From: Planomicrobium sp. CPCC 101079
GTDB lineage: Bacteria > Bacillota > Bacilli > Bacillales_A > Planococcaceae
Assembly (NCBI RefSeq): GCF_007859275.1
Contig: NZ_VOHC01000009.1
Location: forward strand, 1 to 64,000
DNA: 64,000 nucleotides
Reading direction: 5' to 3'
Below the pieces are notes generated by a model, which was given only the letters and a program-made list of their open reading frames with translations, was not told the origin of the DNA and searched no databases. Shown piece after piece: positions 1 through 10,631 of the stretch. A program made the translations under genes and the position numbers. The stretch's first letter is position 1, and each line of letters opens with the position of its first letter.

Positions 1-42
1 GTCGTGTATCCAGTTTTGAGTGAACAAGCACTCTAACAAGAG

Positions 43-158
<116 letters not shown>

Positions 159-168
159 ATACCGAAAA

Positions 169-198
169 AGTCAGAACCGATCAGGTTCTGGCTTTTTT
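169..198 (+). terminator. Intrinsic terminator of the rRNA operon
   Basis: The arms gtcagaacc (170-178) and ggttctggc (184-192) form a nine-base-pair stem with a short loop, followed by a run of T. It lies 12 bases after the 5S gene and ends rRNA transcription. Confidence 0.85.
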
Positions 199-295
199 GC
201 GTTCCCTAAGAAAGCATTAGCTTTTTTTAGCAATTACTTACCTAAATGGTTGAATATTACCCAATAAGGGAAAAGCAAAAAATGAGGTGAGGAAT

Positions 296-541
296 ATGAA
301 AGCAGGATTATATAAAGTAGAAACAATTGATAAACGAACAGCTTTATTAACTTCAATAGAAGAGCAGCACGATCAGTTTACATTTCCCGTAGCTGATTTT
401 ACGCACGATGTTTCAGTTGGAGATGTAGTGGAAATCTGGCGAGAAGGTGTGAAATGGAAAACCAAGTACAGAGAAGAAAAAACTGAATCGATTTCAAGCC
501 ATGCAAAAGATTTCATGAAGCGAATGCTTGAAGAAGAATAA
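296..541 (+). CDS. Small DUF3006-like protein
   Basis: This 81-residue acidic protein has no signal peptide or membrane segment. The order LYKVETIDKRTALL, then a short beta-rich stretch, then VGDVVEIW and a charged helical tail resembles DUF3006 proteins, small Bacillota proteins of unknown function that read roughly 'VDRFEG..AVL....GD'. The match is from memory and is not certain. The start is the ATG at 296, eight bases after aggtgagg; a GTG at 287 lies inside that ribosome binding site and is unlikely. It stands alone between the rRNA terminator and its own terminator at 555-585. No clear promoter was seen. No function is assigned. Confidence 0.7.
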   Translation: MKAGLYKVETIDKRTALLTSIEEQHDQFTFPVADFTHDVSVGDVVEIWREGVKWKTKYREEKTESISSHAKDFMKRMLEEE

Positions 542-554
542 TTTAAGTTATAGT

Positions 555-586
555 CTCGAGTGCACTTTTCTCGAGCTTTTTTTGAA
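555..586 (+). terminator. Intrinsic terminator after the DUF3006-like gene
   Basis: The arms ctcgag (555-560) and ctcgag (570-575) pair and are followed by ctttttttg. The stem is short (six pairs) but G+C-containing, and it is 14 bases after the stop codon. Confidence 0.6.
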
Positions 587-610
587 GCCTACTTTTTCGA
601 AACGTACTAT

Positions 611-640
611 TTGAAATCTCTAAAATAGTTAGTGTATAAT
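611..640 (+). promoter_or_regulatory. SigmaA promoter of the ctsR operon
   Basis: TTGAAA at 611-616 and TATAAT at 635-640 are separated by 18 bases. The start point would fall at about 647, inside the CtsR box, which is the arrangement expected for repression by CtsR. Confidence 0.8.
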
Positions 641-642
641 TA

Positions 643-671
643 AGTCAAATATAGTCAAAGTCAATTTTGAC
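643..671 (+). promoter_or_regulatory. CtsR operator
   Basis: Two direct heptamers AGTCAAA at 643-649 and 653-659 are separated by three bases. This matches the CtsR consensus (A/G)GTCAAA-NAN-(A/G)GTCAAA. A further GTCAA follows directly at 660-664, and an inverted half-site ttttgac at 665-671. The box overlaps the transcription start of the operon that encodes CtsR itself, so it implies autoregulation released by heat or by McsB. Confidence 0.88.
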
Positions 672-698
672 ATATTATGTATCGAAGAGGTGAAGGCG

Positions 699-1169
699 AT
701 GCGGAATATTTCAGATGTGATTGAAGGTTATTTAAAGCAAGTTATCGAATTAAGCGAGAGAGACCATATTGAAATCAAGAGAAGCGAAGTAGCTGAAAAA
801 TTTCAATGTGTCCCTTCTCAAATAAATTACGTTATTAACACAAGGTTTACCGTTGACCGCGGCTATTTGGTGGAAAGTAAAAGGGGAGGTGGAGGTTATA
901 TTCGCATTAAGCGAATTCGTCTCCATAAAAAATCAGATGTTTTGGCGGAAATTATTGATCGATTAGAACAAGGTGCAACACAAAGTATGGCAGAAGACAT
1001 TGTGTTTCGACTGCTAGACGAAGAAATTGTTTCTAAACGCGAGGCAAAATTGATGCTAAGTGCAATTGATCGTTCTACATTGCTTTTGCCTTTGCCTCTT
1101 CGAGATGAAGTGAGATCCCGGATTCTCATTGCAATGCTTTTCTCATTAAAATTTCAGTCTAACGCTTAA
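699..1169 (+). CDS. ctsR: Transcriptional repressor CtsR
   Basis: CtsR is the dimeric repressor of class III heat-shock genes (clp genes) in Bacillota. The 156-residue product has the N-terminal winged helix-turn-helix, with the near-invariant stretch KFQCVPSQINYVINTRF followed by the glycine-rich wing SKRGGGGYIRI, and a C-terminal domain containing the conserved LLDEEIVSKREAKLM stretch. The ATG at 699 matches the family N-terminus (MRNISDVIE); a GTG nine bases upstream is inside the ribosome binding site. It is the first gene of ctsR-mcsA-mcsB-clpC, 11 bases ahead of mcsA, and its own operator lies at the promoter. Length is as in B. subtilis. Confidence 0.97.
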   Translation: MRNISDVIEGYLKQVIELSERDHIEIKRSEVAEKFQCVPSQINYVINTRFTVDRGYLVESKRGGGGYIRIKRIRLHKKSDVLAEIIDRLEQGATQSMAEDIVFRLLDEEIVSKREAKLMLSAIDRSTLLLPLPLRDEVRSRILIAMLFSLKFQSNA

Positions 1170-1180
1170 GAGGTGATCAG

Positions 1181-1714
1181 ATGATTTGCGATCAATGTGG
1201 AGAACGTCCTGCTTCAGTAATAGTGAAACAAACACAGCAAGGGCAAACGACCGAACGCCATTTGTGCCATGTTTGCGCAGCTGGAAACCAAAGCATTAAT
1301 ATTGCTTTTGAGCAGGACCCGATGGCTATTCATCAATTATTATCTAATTGGTTTCCTGCTCAACAAACAACGATTAATCCAGTTCGTAAAGAAGTGGCAG
1401 TTTGTCCATCTTGTGGATTTACGTTTACAAAATTTTTAAAGTTAGGCAAATTCGGTTGTGCTTCTTGCTACGATACATTTGAACCGCAACTCGATGAAAT
1501 TTTTAAAAGGCTCCATAATGGCAATACAGAACATACCGGTAAAATTCCCGCTTCTTATGGGAATACGTTAAAAATAAAAAAAGAAATCGAAGAATTACGG
1601 AAACAAATGAAGACATCAATTGAAGAAGAAGACTTCGAAGAAGCTGCAAAGTTAAGAGATGAAATTCGCGTATTGAATTCGCAGCTTGAAGGAGGCGTCT
1701 CTAATGGCAATTGA
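1181..1714 (+). CDS. mcsA: McsA, activator of the arginine kinase McsB
   Basis: McsA is a zinc-binding adaptor that activates McsB and helps turn off CtsR under heat or thiol stress. The 177 residues contain four CxxC pairs, C3/C6, C29/C32, C75/C78 and C93/C96, which would bind two zinc ions. A C-terminal UVR motif at about 133-168 (KKEIEELRKQM, then EEDFEEAAKLRDEI) is of the kind found in UvrB, UvrC and ClpC. It sits between ctsR and mcsB and overlaps mcsB by 11 bases, suggesting translational coupling. Confidence 0.96.
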   Translation: MICDQCGERPASVIVKQTQQGQTTERHLCHVCAAGNQSINIAFEQDPMAIHQLLSNWFPAQQTTINPVRKEVAVCPSCGFTFTKFLKLGKFGCASCYDTFEPQLDEIFKRLHNGNTEHTGKIPASYGNTLKIKKEIEELRKQMKTSIEEEDFEEAAKLRDEIRVLNSQLEGGVSNGN

Positions 1715-2795
1715 TCGGTTCCTTCAACCAAGAGCGAGCAGTTGGATGGCTAATGCGGGGGAGAATGTTGACATTGCGATGAGTACACGAATCCGATTAG
1801 CACGGAATTTAAGCGACTTTCAATTTCCATATGCTTTTTCAGAAGATGAAGCGCTGAAAGTAGATAAAGCAATTTCAGCGGTATTGTTGGACAAAGGCAG
1901 AGAATTGGATTATAACTTTACTCATATTGATATACAAGAAACATCGCAATTAGATCGAGATATCTTGGTCGAGAAGCACTTGATAAGCCCTTACCTTGCT
2001 AGAGGTCAGCATTCAGGATCTGTTCTGCTATCTGATAATGAAGAGTTAAGTGTTATGGTCAATGAAGAAGACCATTTACGAATCCAAAGTTTACAGTCAG
2101 GTTTTCATCTGCAAGAAGCTTATCAAGTAGCCAATCGACTCGATTCGCTGCTTGAAAAACACTTATCTTATGCGTTTCATGAGAAGTTTGGTTATTTAAC
2201 AAGTTGCCCGACGAACACGGGGACTGGAATGAGGGCGTCGGTGATGCTCCATCTACCAGCTTTGACAATGTCGCATCAAATCAACCGTATTATTCCCGCT
2301 ATATCACGCCTTGGTATGGTTGTGAGAGGGAGTTACGGTGAAGGCAGTGAAGCACTTGGGAATGTATATCAAATTTCAAATCAACTTACCCTTGGGAAAT
2401 CTGAATATGAAATTCTTAAGGATCTTCAAAATATGACCGAACAGATTATCCAGCAAGAACGTCGGGCACGGGAAGCTATTCAAGAAAACTCCCCGGTAGT
2501 GTTGGAAGACCGGATTTACCGGTCACTTGGAACGCTTACCTATTCTCGCTTATTGACAACAGAAGAAGCTGCAAGGTGTTTGTCAGACGTACGTTTGGGT
2601 ATTGATTTAAAAATGATCAAAGATATGGACATGTCCATATTGAATGAATTGATGATTTTTATGCAACCTGCTTTTCTACAGCAATATTCAAATAAGCCAC
2701 TGCAGCCAAAAGAACGAGATTATGCACGAGCGAAGTTATTTCGCGAACGCTTGAATAAAGAAAGCTTAAATGATGAAGGAGAGGATTTTTTATGA
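1704..2795 (+). CDS. mcsB: Protein arginine kinase McsB
   Basis: McsB phosphorylates arginine residues, which marks proteins for the ClpC-ClpP protease and inactivates CtsR. The 363-residue protein has the phosphagen-kinase-type fold: STRIRLARN near the N-terminus binds nucleotide phosphates, [13 protein letters not shown] carries the conserved cysteine loop, and [20 protein letters not shown] is typical of the family. The ATG at 1704 was chosen because it follows aaggagg at a normal distance and gives the family N-terminus. It overlaps mcsA by 11 bases and meets clpC in an ATGA overlap, so the three proteins are probably made in a coupled way. Confidence 0.96.
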   Translation: MAIDRFLQPRASSWMANAGENVDIAMSTRIRLARNLSDFQFPYAFSEDEALKVDKAISAVLLDKGRELDYNFTHIDIQETSQLDRDILVEKHLISPYLARGQHSGSVLLSDNEELSVMVNEEDHLRIQSLQSGFHLQEAYQVANRLDSLLEKHLSYAFHEKFGYLTSCPTNTGTGMRASVMLHLPALTMSHQINRIIPAISRLGMVVRGSYGEGSEALGNVYQISNQLTLGKSEYEILKDLQNMTEQIIQQERRAREAIQENSPVVLEDRIYRSLGTLTYSRLLTTEEAARCLSDVRLGIDLKMIKDMDMSILNELMIFMQPAFLQQYSNKPLQPKERDYARAKLFRERLNKESLNDEGEDFL

Positions 2796-5242
2796 TGTTC
2801 AACCGATTCACACAACGCGCACAAAAAGTTCTTCAATTAGCTCAAGAAGAAGCAATTCGCATGAAACATGAATCAATCGGCACAGAGCATATTTTGCTTG
2901 GCCTGATTCGTGAAGGCGGCGGCATTGCTGCTAAAGCTCTTGAAGCGATCGAAGTGAATACACAATTGATCGAAGAAGGCGTAAAAGAACTAGTTGGTGT
3001 TGGCGAGAAAAATGTAGGACCGATTGTCCACTATACGCCAAGAGCGAAAAAAGTTATTGAATTGTCTGTTGATGAATCTCGTAAATTAGGCCATTCTTAT
3101 ATTGGCACAGAGCATTTATTGCTTGCATTGATTCGTGAAGGCGAAGGCGTTGCTGCACGCGTATTAGGAAATGCGGGCGTTAGCTTGAACAAAGCTCGTC
3201 AGCAAGTGTTGCAATTGCTTGGAAGCAATGAACAAGCTTCTACTGGCAGCAATCCAAATGCCTCAGCTAATACACCAACTTTGGATGGCTTGGCACGTGA
3301 TTTGACTCAAGTAGCGCGTGAAGGAAGCCTAGACCCGGTTATCGGGCGCAGTGACGAAATCACACGTGTAATTGAAGTATTAAGCCGCAGAACAAAAAAC
3401 AACCCAGTTTTGATCGGTGAACCGGGTGTGGGTAAAACAGCAATTGCTGAAGGATTGGCACAGCAGATCATCAATAATGAAGTACCAGAAACATTGCGCG
3501 ACAAACGCGTTATGGTGCTAGATATGGGTACTGTGGTTGCTGGTACAAAATACCGCGGTGAATTTGAAGACCGCTTGAAAAAAGTAATGGATGAAATTCG
3601 CCAAGCAGGCAACATTATTCTCTTTATCGATGAACTTCATACATTGATTGGGGCAGGTGGCGCTGAAGGGGCAATTGATGCGTCGAACATTTTGAAACCA
3701 TCTTTAGCTCGTGGTGAGTTGCAATGCATTGGTGCAACAACACTTGATGAGTACCGTAAATACATTGAGAAAGATGCAGCTCTTGAACGCCGTTTCCAAC
3801 CAATTCAAGTAGATGAGCCAACGGTTGAAGAATCAATTCTTATTATTAAAGGATTGCGCGACCGCTATGAAGCCCATCACCGTGTGAAAATCACTGACGA
3901 AGCGATTGAAGCAGCAGCGAAAATGTCTGACCGCTATATCTCTGATCGGTTCTTGCCAGATAAAGCAATCGATTTGATCGATGAAGCGGGTTCTAAAGTG
4001 AGACTTCGCTCTTACACAACTCCACCTGATTTAAAAGAATTGGAAGCAAGACTTGAAGCTGCACGCCACGAGAAAAACGAAGCCGTGCAAAGCCAAGAGT
4101 TTGAAAAAGCAGCTTCTCTTCGAGATGTTGAACAGAAACTAAAAGATCAACTAGAGAAAACGAAAAAAGAATGGAAAGAAAAGCAAGGCAAAGAAGAATC
4201 GCAAGTTACCGTAGAAGACATTGCGAAAGTGGTTTCTATGTGGACTGGGATTCCAGTTTCCAAGCTTGCGCAAACAGAGTCCGATAAACTGTTGAACCTG
4301 GAACAAATTCTCCATGGCCGTGTTATTGGTCAAGAAGAAGCAGTCACTTCGATTTCAAAAGCAATTCGCCGTGCACGCGCTGGATTGAAGGATCCAAAAC
4401 GTCCAATCGGTTCATTTATCTTCCTCGGACCAACTGGTGTTGGTAAAACAGAATTGGCTCGTGCTCTTGCTGAATCCATGTTCGGCGATGAAGATGCGAT
4501 GATTCGTATTGATATGTCCGAGTATATGGAAAGACATTCAACTTCACGTCTTGTTGGTTCACCTCCAGGATATGTTGGTTATGAAGAAGGCGGCCAATTA
4601 ACTGAAAAAGTTCGCCGTAAACCATATTCAGTTATCTTGCTTGATGAAATTGAAAAAGCTCATCCGGATGTCTTCAACATCTTGCTTCAAGTTCTTGAAG
4701 ATGGCCGCTTGACTGATTCGAAAGGACGCAGAGTCGACTTCCGTAATACTGTCATCATTATGACTTCAAACGTTGGTGCGGAAGAGTTGAAATACAATAA
4801 ATACGTTGGCTTTAACTTGGAAGATGCAAAAACTGACTATAAAGATATGAAAGACAAGATGCTTGCTGAATTGAAAAAAGCGTTCCGTCCAGAATTCTTG
4901 AACCGTATTGATGATATGATCGTCTTCCACTCGCTTGAAAAAGAAAACTTGCGTGAGATTGTAACGTTAATGACAAAACAATTGACTGATCGTTTGAAAG
5001 AGCAGGATATTGATTTGGAATTGACTGAAGCGGCTCTTGATAAAGTGGCGAATGAAGGATATGATCCAGAGTACGGGGCACGACCATTGCGCCGGGCTCT
5101 TCAAAAATACGTTGAAGATCGTCTGTCTGAAGAATTGCTGAAAGGTACAGCACTAGCTGGCCAGCACATTATATTTGATGTAGAAGATGGGGAATTTATT
5201 GTCCGCACAGACCAACCTACTGTAGAATTGCAGAAGAAGTAA
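2792..5242 (+). CDS. clpC: AAA+ unfoldase ClpC
   Basis: ClpC unfolds proteins, including arginine-phosphorylated ones, and feeds them to ClpP. The 816 residues show two N-terminal Clp repeats (about 5-145), a first ATPase domain with Walker A GEPGVGKT (about 209-216) and Walker B FIDELH, a coiled middle domain with a UVR motif (about 420-460), and a second ATPase domain with GPTGVGKT (about 546-553) and [13 protein letters not shown]. The C-terminal D2-small domain is complete. The start is the first of two ATG codons, overlapping the mcsB stop as ATGA. It ends the heat-shock operon; a strong terminator follows at 5254. Confidence 0.97.
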   Translation: MMFNRFTQRAQKVLQLAQEEAIRMKHESIGTEHILLGLIREGGGIAAKALEAIEVNTQLIEEGVKELVGVGEKNVGPIVHYTPRAKKVIELSVDESRKLGHSYIGTEHLLLALIREGEGVAARVLGNAGVSLNKARQQVLQLLGSNEQASTGSNPNASANTPTLDGLARDLTQVAREGSLDPVIGRSDEITRVIEVLSRRTKNNPVLIGEPGVGKTAIAEGLAQQIINNEVPETLRDKRVMVLDMGTVVAGTKYRGEFEDRLKKVMDEIRQAGNIILFIDELHTLIGAGGAEGAIDASNILKPSLARGELQCIGATTLDEYRKYIEKDAALERRFQPIQVDEPTVEESILIIKGLRDRYEAHHRVKITDEAIEAAAKMSDRYISDRFLPDKAIDLIDEAGSKVRLRSYTTPPDLKELEARLEAARHEKNEAVQSQEFEKAASLRDVEQKLKDQLEKTKKEWKEKQGKEESQVTVEDIAKVVSMWTGIPVSKLAQTESDKLLNLEQILHGRVIGQEEAVTSISKAIRRARAGLKDPKRPIGSFIFLGPTGVGKTELARALAESMFGDEDAMIRIDMSEYMERHSTSRLVGSPPGYVGYEEGGQLTEKVRRKPYSVILLDEIEKAHPDVFNILLQVLEDGRLTDSKGRRVDFRNTVIIMTSNVGAEELKYNKYVGFNLEDAKTDYKDMKDKMLAELKKAFRPEFLNRIDDMIVFHSLEKENLREIVTLMTKQLTDRLKEQDIDLELTEAALDKVANEGYDPEYGARPLRRALQKYVEDRLSEELLKGTALAGQHIIFDVEDGEFIVRTDQPTVELQKK

Positions 5243-5253
5243 GTAAGGGCGTT

Positions 5254-5286
5254 CCGCTCGCCGGATTTCCGGCGGGCGGTTTTTTA
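5254..5286 (+). terminator. Intrinsic terminator after clpC
   Basis: The arms ccgctcgccgga (5254-5265) and tccggcgggcgg (5268-5279) form a G+C-rich 12-pair stem followed by seven T. It closes the ctsR operon 11 bases after clpC. Confidence 0.9.
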
Positions 5287-5305
5287 TTAGAAATAGGAGG
5301 TCCGT

Positions 5306-6685
5306 ATGGCTAAGAAGAAAACAAAGTTTATGTGCCAATCATGCGGCTATGAATCGGCTAAATGGATGGGAAAATGTCCGGGCTGCGGTGCATGGAATAC
5401 GATGATAGAAGAAGTGGAAGTGGCAGCGCCTAAAGGGACGCGCGGAGCTTTTCAACATTCGGCGACTGTGGCGCAAAAAGCGACGCCAATCAATTCAATT
5501 GAAACCCAGCAGGAGCCGCGGGTAGAGACGAAACTTGGTGAATTGAACCGGGTTCTTGGCGGCGGTATTGTGCCAGGTTCTCTGGTATTGATAGGTGGAG
5601 ACCCAGGAATAGGGAAATCGACGCTGTTGCTGCAAGTGTCAGCTATGCTTGCTAACAGCGGCAGCCGCGTTTTATATATTTCTGGTGAAGAATCCATCCG
5701 GCAAACAAAACTTCGTGCTGAGCGATTGGATGCATCTTCCTCGGAATTGTTCATTTATGCGGAGACGAATTTGGAATTGATCCATCATACGATTGAAGAA
5801 GTGGCTCCAGATTTTGTGATTGTCGATTCAATCCAAACGGTCCACCATCCGGAGGTAACATCAGCACCAGGCAGTGTTACGCAGGTGCGAGAAAGTACGG
5901 CCGAATTAATGCGTATTGCAAAGACAAAGAACATTGCTATATTTCTAGTGGGCCATGTAACCAAAGAAGGGCAAATTGCTGGACCACGTATTCTTGAGCA
6001 TATGGTGGATACGGTGCTGTATTTTGAAGGCGAGCGCCATCATACGTATCGGATTTTGCGGAGCGTGAAAAACCGGTTTGGTTCGACCAATGAAATTGCC
6101 ATTTTCGAGATGCTGCAAAGCGGATTAAAAGAAGTGTTGAATCCGTCAGAACTATTCTTGCAAGAGCGCTCGAGTGGAGCTGCAGGTTCGACGGTTGTGG
6201 CATCGATGGAAGGTACGCGTCCAATCCTTGTTGAAATCCAAGCATTGGTGACGCCTTCAAGCTTTAATTATCCGAAGCGTATGGCGACAGGGATTGACCA
6301 AAACCGTGTTTCACTTTTAATGGCTGTATTGGAAAAACGGGTTGGTATGCTGCTTCAATCGCAGGATGCCTATATCAAAGTTGCAGGGGGCGTGAAGCTT
6401 GATGAGCCGGCAATCGATCTTGCTGTGCTTGCAAGCATTGTATCGAGTTTCCGGGATACTGCGCCGAATGTTTACGACTGTATTGTCGGAGAAGTGGGAT
6501 TGACAGGCGAAATTCGTCGTGTATCACGGATTGAACAACGCGTCCAAGAGGCGGCGAAGCTTGGATTTAAACGGGCGATTGTACCGGCTTCCAATTTAGG
6601 GGGCTGGGATTATCCTGAAGGCATACGCGTAGTCGGCGTTGAAAATGTCAACGATGCATTACGAGAGATATTTCCACAACAGTAA
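5306..6685 (+). CDS. radA: DNA repair protein RadA (Sms)
   Basis: RadA is a RecA-like ATPase that promotes branch migration during homologous recombination and transformation. The 459 residues begin with a four-cysteine zinc finger (C10, C13, C24, C27), then the RecA core with Walker [11 protein letters not shown] (about 97-106), and the RadA signature KNRFGS (about 254). A Lon-protease-like domain lies at the C-terminus. Start ATG 5306 follows ataggagg. No promoter was recognised in the 63-base gap after clpC, so some readthrough from the clp operon is possible. In B. subtilis disA follows radA; here it does not. Confidence 0.96.
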   Translation: MAKKKTKFMCQSCGYESAKWMGKCPGCGAWNTMIEEVEVAAPKGTRGAFQHSATVAQKATPINSIETQQEPRVETKLGELNRVLGGGIVPGSLVLIGGDPGIGKSTLLLQVSAMLANSGSRVLYISGEESIRQTKLRAERLDASSSELFIYAETNLELIHHTIEEVAPDFVIVDSIQTVHHPEVTSAPGSVTQVRESTAELMRIAKTKNIAIFLVGHVTKEGQIAGPRILEHMVDTVLYFEGERHHTYRILRSVKNRFGSTNEIAIFEMLQSGLKEVLNPSELFLQERSSGAAGSTVVASMEGTRPILVEIQALVTPSSFNYPKRMATGIDQNRVSLLMAVLEKRVGMLLQSQDAYIKVAGGVKLDEPAIDLAVLASIVSSFRDTAPNVYDCIVGEVGLTGEIRRVSRIEQRVQEAAKLGFKRAIVPASNLGGWDYPEGIRVVGVENVNDALREIFPQQ

Positions 6686-6711
6686 GGAGGCGATTTCGCC
6701 TCCTTTTCCTT
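6684..6711 (+). terminator. Intrinsic terminator after radA
   Basis: The arms aaggaggcga (6684-6693) and tcgcctcctt (6696-6705) pair perfectly around a two-base gap and lead into ttcctttg. The 5' arm starts in the radA stop codon. Confidence 0.8.
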
Positions 6712-6788
6712 TGTTCTGAGTACTAATAAGGGTCACAAAGGCGTTTCCTACACAAACAGTGTATAATTAGCAAAAGGAGGTGGAGCAC

Positions 6789-7886
6789 ATGTTAAGGAGA
6801 ATTATCCAGATTTTATTTTTATTGATTGGCGCTACTGTCGGAATTATATTTTTACCTTATGTTTTTGAACTTATCCCTTTTCTTGACAACCCGTGGAGCA
6901 ATAATGCTATTGTAGCTGCTTTGATCGGAGCCATCGTTTTCTTTTTATTATCTCTTTTGTTTGCAGATTCAATCGTCAAATTTATGAAATGGATGGAAGA
7001 AAAGTTATTACATGCCCCAACCCCAGATTTACTTTTTGGGACGGTTGGGTTAATTTTAGGTTTGGTTGTTGCATTTTTGATCGGCTTTGCTTTAAGTACC
7101 ATTGATATACCAGTGGTTGCTACTGCAGCGCCAATTGTTTTATCGGTTGTGCTTGGTTATTTAGGATTTCAGGTAGGCTTTCAAAAAAGGGAAGAAATGG
7201 TGACGATGTTAACGCCACAGCGTTTAGGAGCAGCCAAAAAAGTGGAGGTTGAAGAACCGGTTCAAAAAACCACTTATAAATTGCTTGATACGAGTGTCAT
7301 TATCGACGGTCGGATTGCCGATATTTCAGCTACCGGTTTTATGGAAGGAACGTTTGTCGTTCCACAATTCGTCCTATCTGAGTTGCAGCATATTGCGGAT
7401 TCGTCCGATACGCTAAAACGGACGCGCGGCCGTCGGGGCTTGGATATATTGAAGCGCCTACAAAGCGAGCGTGAAGGGGCCATAATGATTACGGAGGAAA
7501 GCTTTGATGAAGTTAATGAAGTTGACTTGAAGTTGATGAGAGCCGCGAAGAAAATGGGCGGTCAAGTGGTAACGAATGACTTCAATCTCAATAAAGTCTG
7601 TGAGCTTCATAATGTTCCGGTATTGAACATCAACGACTTGGCGAATGCGGTGAAACCGGTTGTCATTCCGGGGGAAGATATGCATGTGGTCGTCATTAAG
7701 GATGGCAAAGAACAAAACCAAGGAGTTGCTTACTTGGATGATGGTACGATGATTGTCATTGAAGATGGCAAAGGCTTTATCGGACAGGCAATTGATGTTA
7801 CTGTAACAAGTGTATTGCAAACTTCAGCAGGGCGCATGATTTTCGCAAAACCGCGAGATGGCCGCCAAGCTTCAATGAATGGGTAA
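6789..7886 (+). CDS. Membrane PIN/TRAM-domain protein (YacL-like)
   Basis: The 365-residue protein has four predicted membrane helices in its first 130 residues. A PIN nuclease domain follows, beginning KLLDTSVIIDGR with the acidic residues expected for metal binding (also ELQHI, then VVTNDFNLNKV), and a C-terminal TRAM domain runs from about 300. It belongs to the YacL family of Bacillota; the cellular substrate is not known. The ATG at 6789 lies eight bases after aaaggagg; a GTG at 6780 is part of that site. A TATAAT at 6762-6767 may be a -10 box, but its -35 is poor. It is followed closely by ispD. Confidence 0.9.
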   Translation: MLRRIIQILFLLIGATVGIIFLPYVFELIPFLDNPWSNNAIVAALIGAIVFFLLSLLFADSIVKFMKWMEEKLLHAPTPDLLFGTVGLILGLVVAFLIGFALSTIDIPVVATAAPIVLSVVLGYLGFQVGFQKREEMVTMLTPQRLGAAKKVEVEEPVQKTTYKLLDTSVIIDGRIADISATGFMEGTFVVPQFVLSELQHIADSSDTLKRTRGRRGLDILKRLQSEREGAIMITEESFDEVNEVDLKLMRAAKKMGGQVVTNDFNLNKVCELHNVPVLNINDLANAVKPVVIPGEDMHVVVIKDGKEQNQGVAYLDDGTMIVIEDGKGFIGQAIDVTVTSVLQTSAGRMIFAKPRDGRQASMNG

Positions 7887-7899
7887 AGGATGTCGCAAA

Positions 7900-8595
7900 A
7901 TGAACTATACAGTCGTCTTGCCTGCTGGCGGAAGCGGGAAACGGATGAAAGCAAATAAAAATAAGCTATTGCTGGAACTTCTGGGCAAGCCTATTTTTCT
8001 TCATACTTTGGAAGTGTTTCAACACGATCCAAATTGTGATGCAATCTGGCTTGCGGTGAAAGAGGATGAACGCCGGGTAATCGATAGCTATGTAAAAAAG
8101 CATAAAATTACAAAAGTTCATGGCTATGCAGAAGGCGGAATGGAGCGGCAAGACAGTGTAAGATCTTGTCTTGAAGCGATTCCGCCTTGCAGCATTGTAT
8201 TGGTTCACGATGCGGCGCGCCCGTTCATTGACCGCGAAGTGATTGCACGGCTCGTAGAAGCAGCTAAAGCCACTGGTGCTGCTATTGCAGGGGTACCTGT
8301 TAAAGACACGATTAAGAAAGCAACAGGTGGCGTGATAACGGAAACGGTGGACCGCAATCAATTGTGGATTATCCAGACGCCGCAAGCTTTTAAATACGAG
8401 CTAATATTGAAGGCCGCTAAAACGGCGGTTCAGGATGGTTTCCTTGGAACAGATGAAGCGATGCTCGTTGAGCGCTTGAATTACCCAGTACAGATTGTGG
8501 AAAGTACTTATGAAAATGTAAAAATGACGACGCCGGATGACTTGATTTATGGAAAAGCCATTTTGGAGAGCCGGATACAGGAGGAAAAACGATGA
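7900..8595 (+). CDS. ispD: 2-C-methyl-D-erythritol 4-phosphate cytidylyltransferase
   Basis: IspD joins MEP to CTP in the non-mevalonate isoprenoid pathway. The 231-residue protein opens with the nucleotidyltransferase loop [16 protein letters not shown] and has VHDAARPF, which holds the metal-binding aspartate, and QTPQAF near the substrate site. The ATG at 7900 gives the usual family N-terminus ([11 protein letters not shown]); an upstream in-frame ATG at 7879 would add seven residues and overlap the previous gene. It overlaps ispF by ATGA, placing two steps of one pathway in one transcript. Confidence 0.95.
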   Translation: MNYTVVLPAGGSGKRMKANKNKLLLELLGKPIFLHTLEVFQHDPNCDAIWLAVKEDERRVIDSYVKKHKITKVHGYAEGGMERQDSVRSCLEAIPPCSIVLVHDAARPFIDREVIARLVEAAKATGAAIAGVPVKDTIKKATGGVITETVDRNQLWIIQTPQAFKYELILKAAKTAVQDGFLGTDEAMLVERLNYPVQIVESTYENVKMTTPDDLIYGKAILESRIQEEKR

Positions 8596-9092
8596 TGCGA
8601 ATTGGACAAGGATACGATGTACATCAATTAGCAGAAGGAAGACCTTTTATTTTAGGAGGCATTAATATTCCTCATGACCGGGGATTGCTCGGGCATTCGG
8701 ACGCAGATGTCTTGCTTCACACTATTACCGATGCGGCACTTGGTGCAATCGGCGGAGGGGATATTGGCAAGCATTTTCCAGACACTGATCCGGAATTTAA
8801 AGATGCTGATTCGAAGAAGCTGTTAACCCATATATGGGAAATCGTTAAAAGTGAAGGCTATGAACTAGGAAACGTGGATTGTACAGTTATCGCACAAAAG
8901 CCGAAACTGGCTCCTTATATCGAACAAATGCGAGAGTCGATTGCCGGATTGCTTGAAGCAGACGTTTCCCAGGTGAACGTTAAAGCTACCACTTCGGAGC
9001 ATTTGGGCTTTACAGGGCGCGAGGAAGGAATTGCCGCGCTTGCGGTCATTTTGCTGGTAAAACGCCCACTTTCGCTAGACGTTCCAGAGTGA
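8592..9092 (+). CDS. ispF: 2-C-methyl-D-erythritol 2,4-cyclodiphosphate synthase
   Basis: IspF cyclises the product of IspE, with release of CMP, in the MEP isoprenoid pathway. The 166 residues contain the zinc ligands in GYDVHQL near the start and [16 protein letters not shown], the [11 protein letters not shown] stretch, and the C-terminal [18 protein letters not shown] motif. It starts within the ispD stop codon (ATGA), a strong sign of coupling. The C-terminal tail [11 protein letters not shown] is a few residues longer than in B. subtilis. Confidence 0.96.
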   Translation: MMRIGQGYDVHQLAEGRPFILGGINIPHDRGLLGHSDADVLLHTITDAALGAIGGGDIGKHFPDTDPEFKDADSKKLLTHIWEIVKSEGYELGNVDCTVIAQKPKLAPYIEQMRESIAGLLEADVSQVNVKATTSEHLGFTGREEGIAALAVILLVKRPLSLDVPE

Positions 9093-9130
9093 TAGAATAG
9101 CAGAAGGATATTTTTTAGGAGGAAAACTAC

Positions 9131-10594
9131 ATGACACAACAAGTACGCGTACGCTATGCCCCGAGCCCGACTGGACACTTACATATCGGCGGAGCCCGCA
9201 CAGCGCTATTCAATTATTTATTTGCCCGCCACAATGACGGAAAATTTATTGTCCGGATTGAAGACACGGATATCGAACGCAATATCGAAGCTGGTGAGCT
9301 GTCACAACTCGACAACTTGAAATGGCTTGGCATTGACTATGATGAATCGGTTGATATCGGAGGCGATTATGGTCCATACCGCCAAATGGAGCGTTTGGAC
9401 TTGTATAGCGGTTATGCACAGGAAATGCTGGAAAACGGATCAGCTTTCAAATGCTTCTGCTCGCCTGAAAAATTGGAAGCGGAACGCGAAGCGCAGAAAG
9501 AAGCGGGAATTGCTGCTCCTCAGTACAGCGGAACGTGCCGCAATTTGACAGTAGAAGAAGTGGCCGAAAAAGAAGCGGCAGGTCTTCCCCATACCATTCG
9601 CATGAAAGTGCCGGCTGACGTAACGTATGAGTTTGAAGATTTGGTGCGTGGTCCGATTTCATTTGAATCAAAAGACGTTGGGGATTGGGTGTTGGTTAAG
9701 ACAAACGGCATTCCGACATACAACTTCGCTGTTGTCATCGACGATCACTTGATGGAGATTTCCCATGTGTTCCGCGGGGAAGAGCATTTGTCGAATACAC
9801 CGAAGCAGCAAATGGTATTCAACGCGCTAGGCTGGGAACACCCAACTTATGGCCACATGACCCTTATTGTCAATGAAGACCGCAAAAAACTATCGAAACG
9901 CGACGAATCGATTATTCAGTTTATCTCGCAATATAAAGACCTTGGCTATATTCCAGAAGCATTGTTCAATTTCTTCGCGCTCCTGGGCTGGTCTCCGGAA
10001 GGCGAAGAAGAAATCTTCTCGAAAGAAGAATTGATTCGCATTTTTGATGTGAATCGCTTGTCGAAATCCCCTTCAATGTTTGATAAACAGAAGTTGACGT
10101 GGATGAACAACCAGTACATCAAAGCAATGCCGCTCGAAGAAGTGGTGAAATTAGCGCTTCCGCACTTGCAAAAAGCCGGAAAACTTCCTGAAACGCTTAC
10201 GGAAGAACAAGCTGAATGGGCAAACAAATTAATTGCGTTGTACCATGACCAATTGAGCTTTGGTGCAGAAATCACAGAGCTCTCGGAACTATTCTTTGCT
10301 GATGAGTTGACATATGGGGAAGCGGAGCAAGAGGTGCTTGCCGGCGAACAAGTACCGGAAGTCATGGCTTCATTCAAAGAACAGCTTGAAGCACTTGAAA
10401 CGTTCGAACCTGCAGAAATCAAAGCGGCTATTAAAGCTGTCCAAAAAGCGACAGGACACAAAGGCAAGAATTTATTCATGCCAATCCGAGTTGTAACGAC
10501 AGGGCAAACGCACGGTCCGGAACTGCCGGATTCAATCGCTCTTTTAGGAAAAGAAAAAACGATTGCCCGCGTAGTTGGTTTCGCAAAAGCATAA
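9131..10594 (+). CDS. gltX: Glutamyl-tRNA synthetase
   Basis: GltX charges tRNA-Glu and, in Bacillota, usually also tRNA-Gln with glutamate for later amidation by GatCAB. The 487-residue class I enzyme has the HIGH-type motif HIGG at 18-21 in [12 protein letters not shown], the KMSKS-type KLSKR at about 253-257, and a helical C-terminal anticodon-binding domain. ATG 9131 follows ttaggagg. It lies 38 bases after ispF; no leader structure was seen ahead of it. A promoter for the cys operon begins immediately after its stop. Confidence 0.96.
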   Translation: MTQQVRVRYAPSPTGHLHIGGARTALFNYLFARHNDGKFIVRIEDTDIERNIEAGELSQLDNLKWLGIDYDESVDIGGDYGPYRQMERLDLYSGYAQEMLENGSAFKCFCSPEKLEAEREAQKEAGIAAPQYSGTCRNLTVEEVAEKEAAGLPHTIRMKVPADVTYEFEDLVRGPISFESKDVGDWVLVKTNGIPTYNFAVVIDDHLMEISHVFRGEEHLSNTPKQQMVFNALGWEHPTYGHMTLIVNEDRKKLSKRDESIIQFISQYKDLGYIPEALFNFFALLGWSPEGEEEIFSKEELIRIFDVNRLSKSPSMFDKQKLTWMNNQYIKAMPLEEVVKLALPHLQKAGKLPETLTEEQAEWANKLIALYHDQLSFGAEITELSELFFADELTYGEAEQEVLAGEQVPEVMASFKEQLEALETFEPAEIKAAIKAVQKATGHKGKNLFMPIRVVTTGQTHGPELPDSIALLGKEKTIARVVGFAKA

Positions 10595-10596
10595 GA

Positions 10597-10624
10597 TTGA
10601 CTTATAACTTAAAAAGTGTACAAT
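10597..10624 (+). promoter_or_regulatory. SigmaA promoter of the cysES operon
   Basis: TTGACT (10597-10602) and TACAAT (10619-10624) are separated by 16 bases. It begins three bases after the gltX stop codon and drives the T-box leader. Confidence 0.75.
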
Positions 10625-10631
10625 AAATTTA

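Noticed and set aside
9946-10479. A 177-codon open frame on the - strand opposite gltX
   Set aside because: Serine-rich shadow of the real gene, without ribosome binding site.
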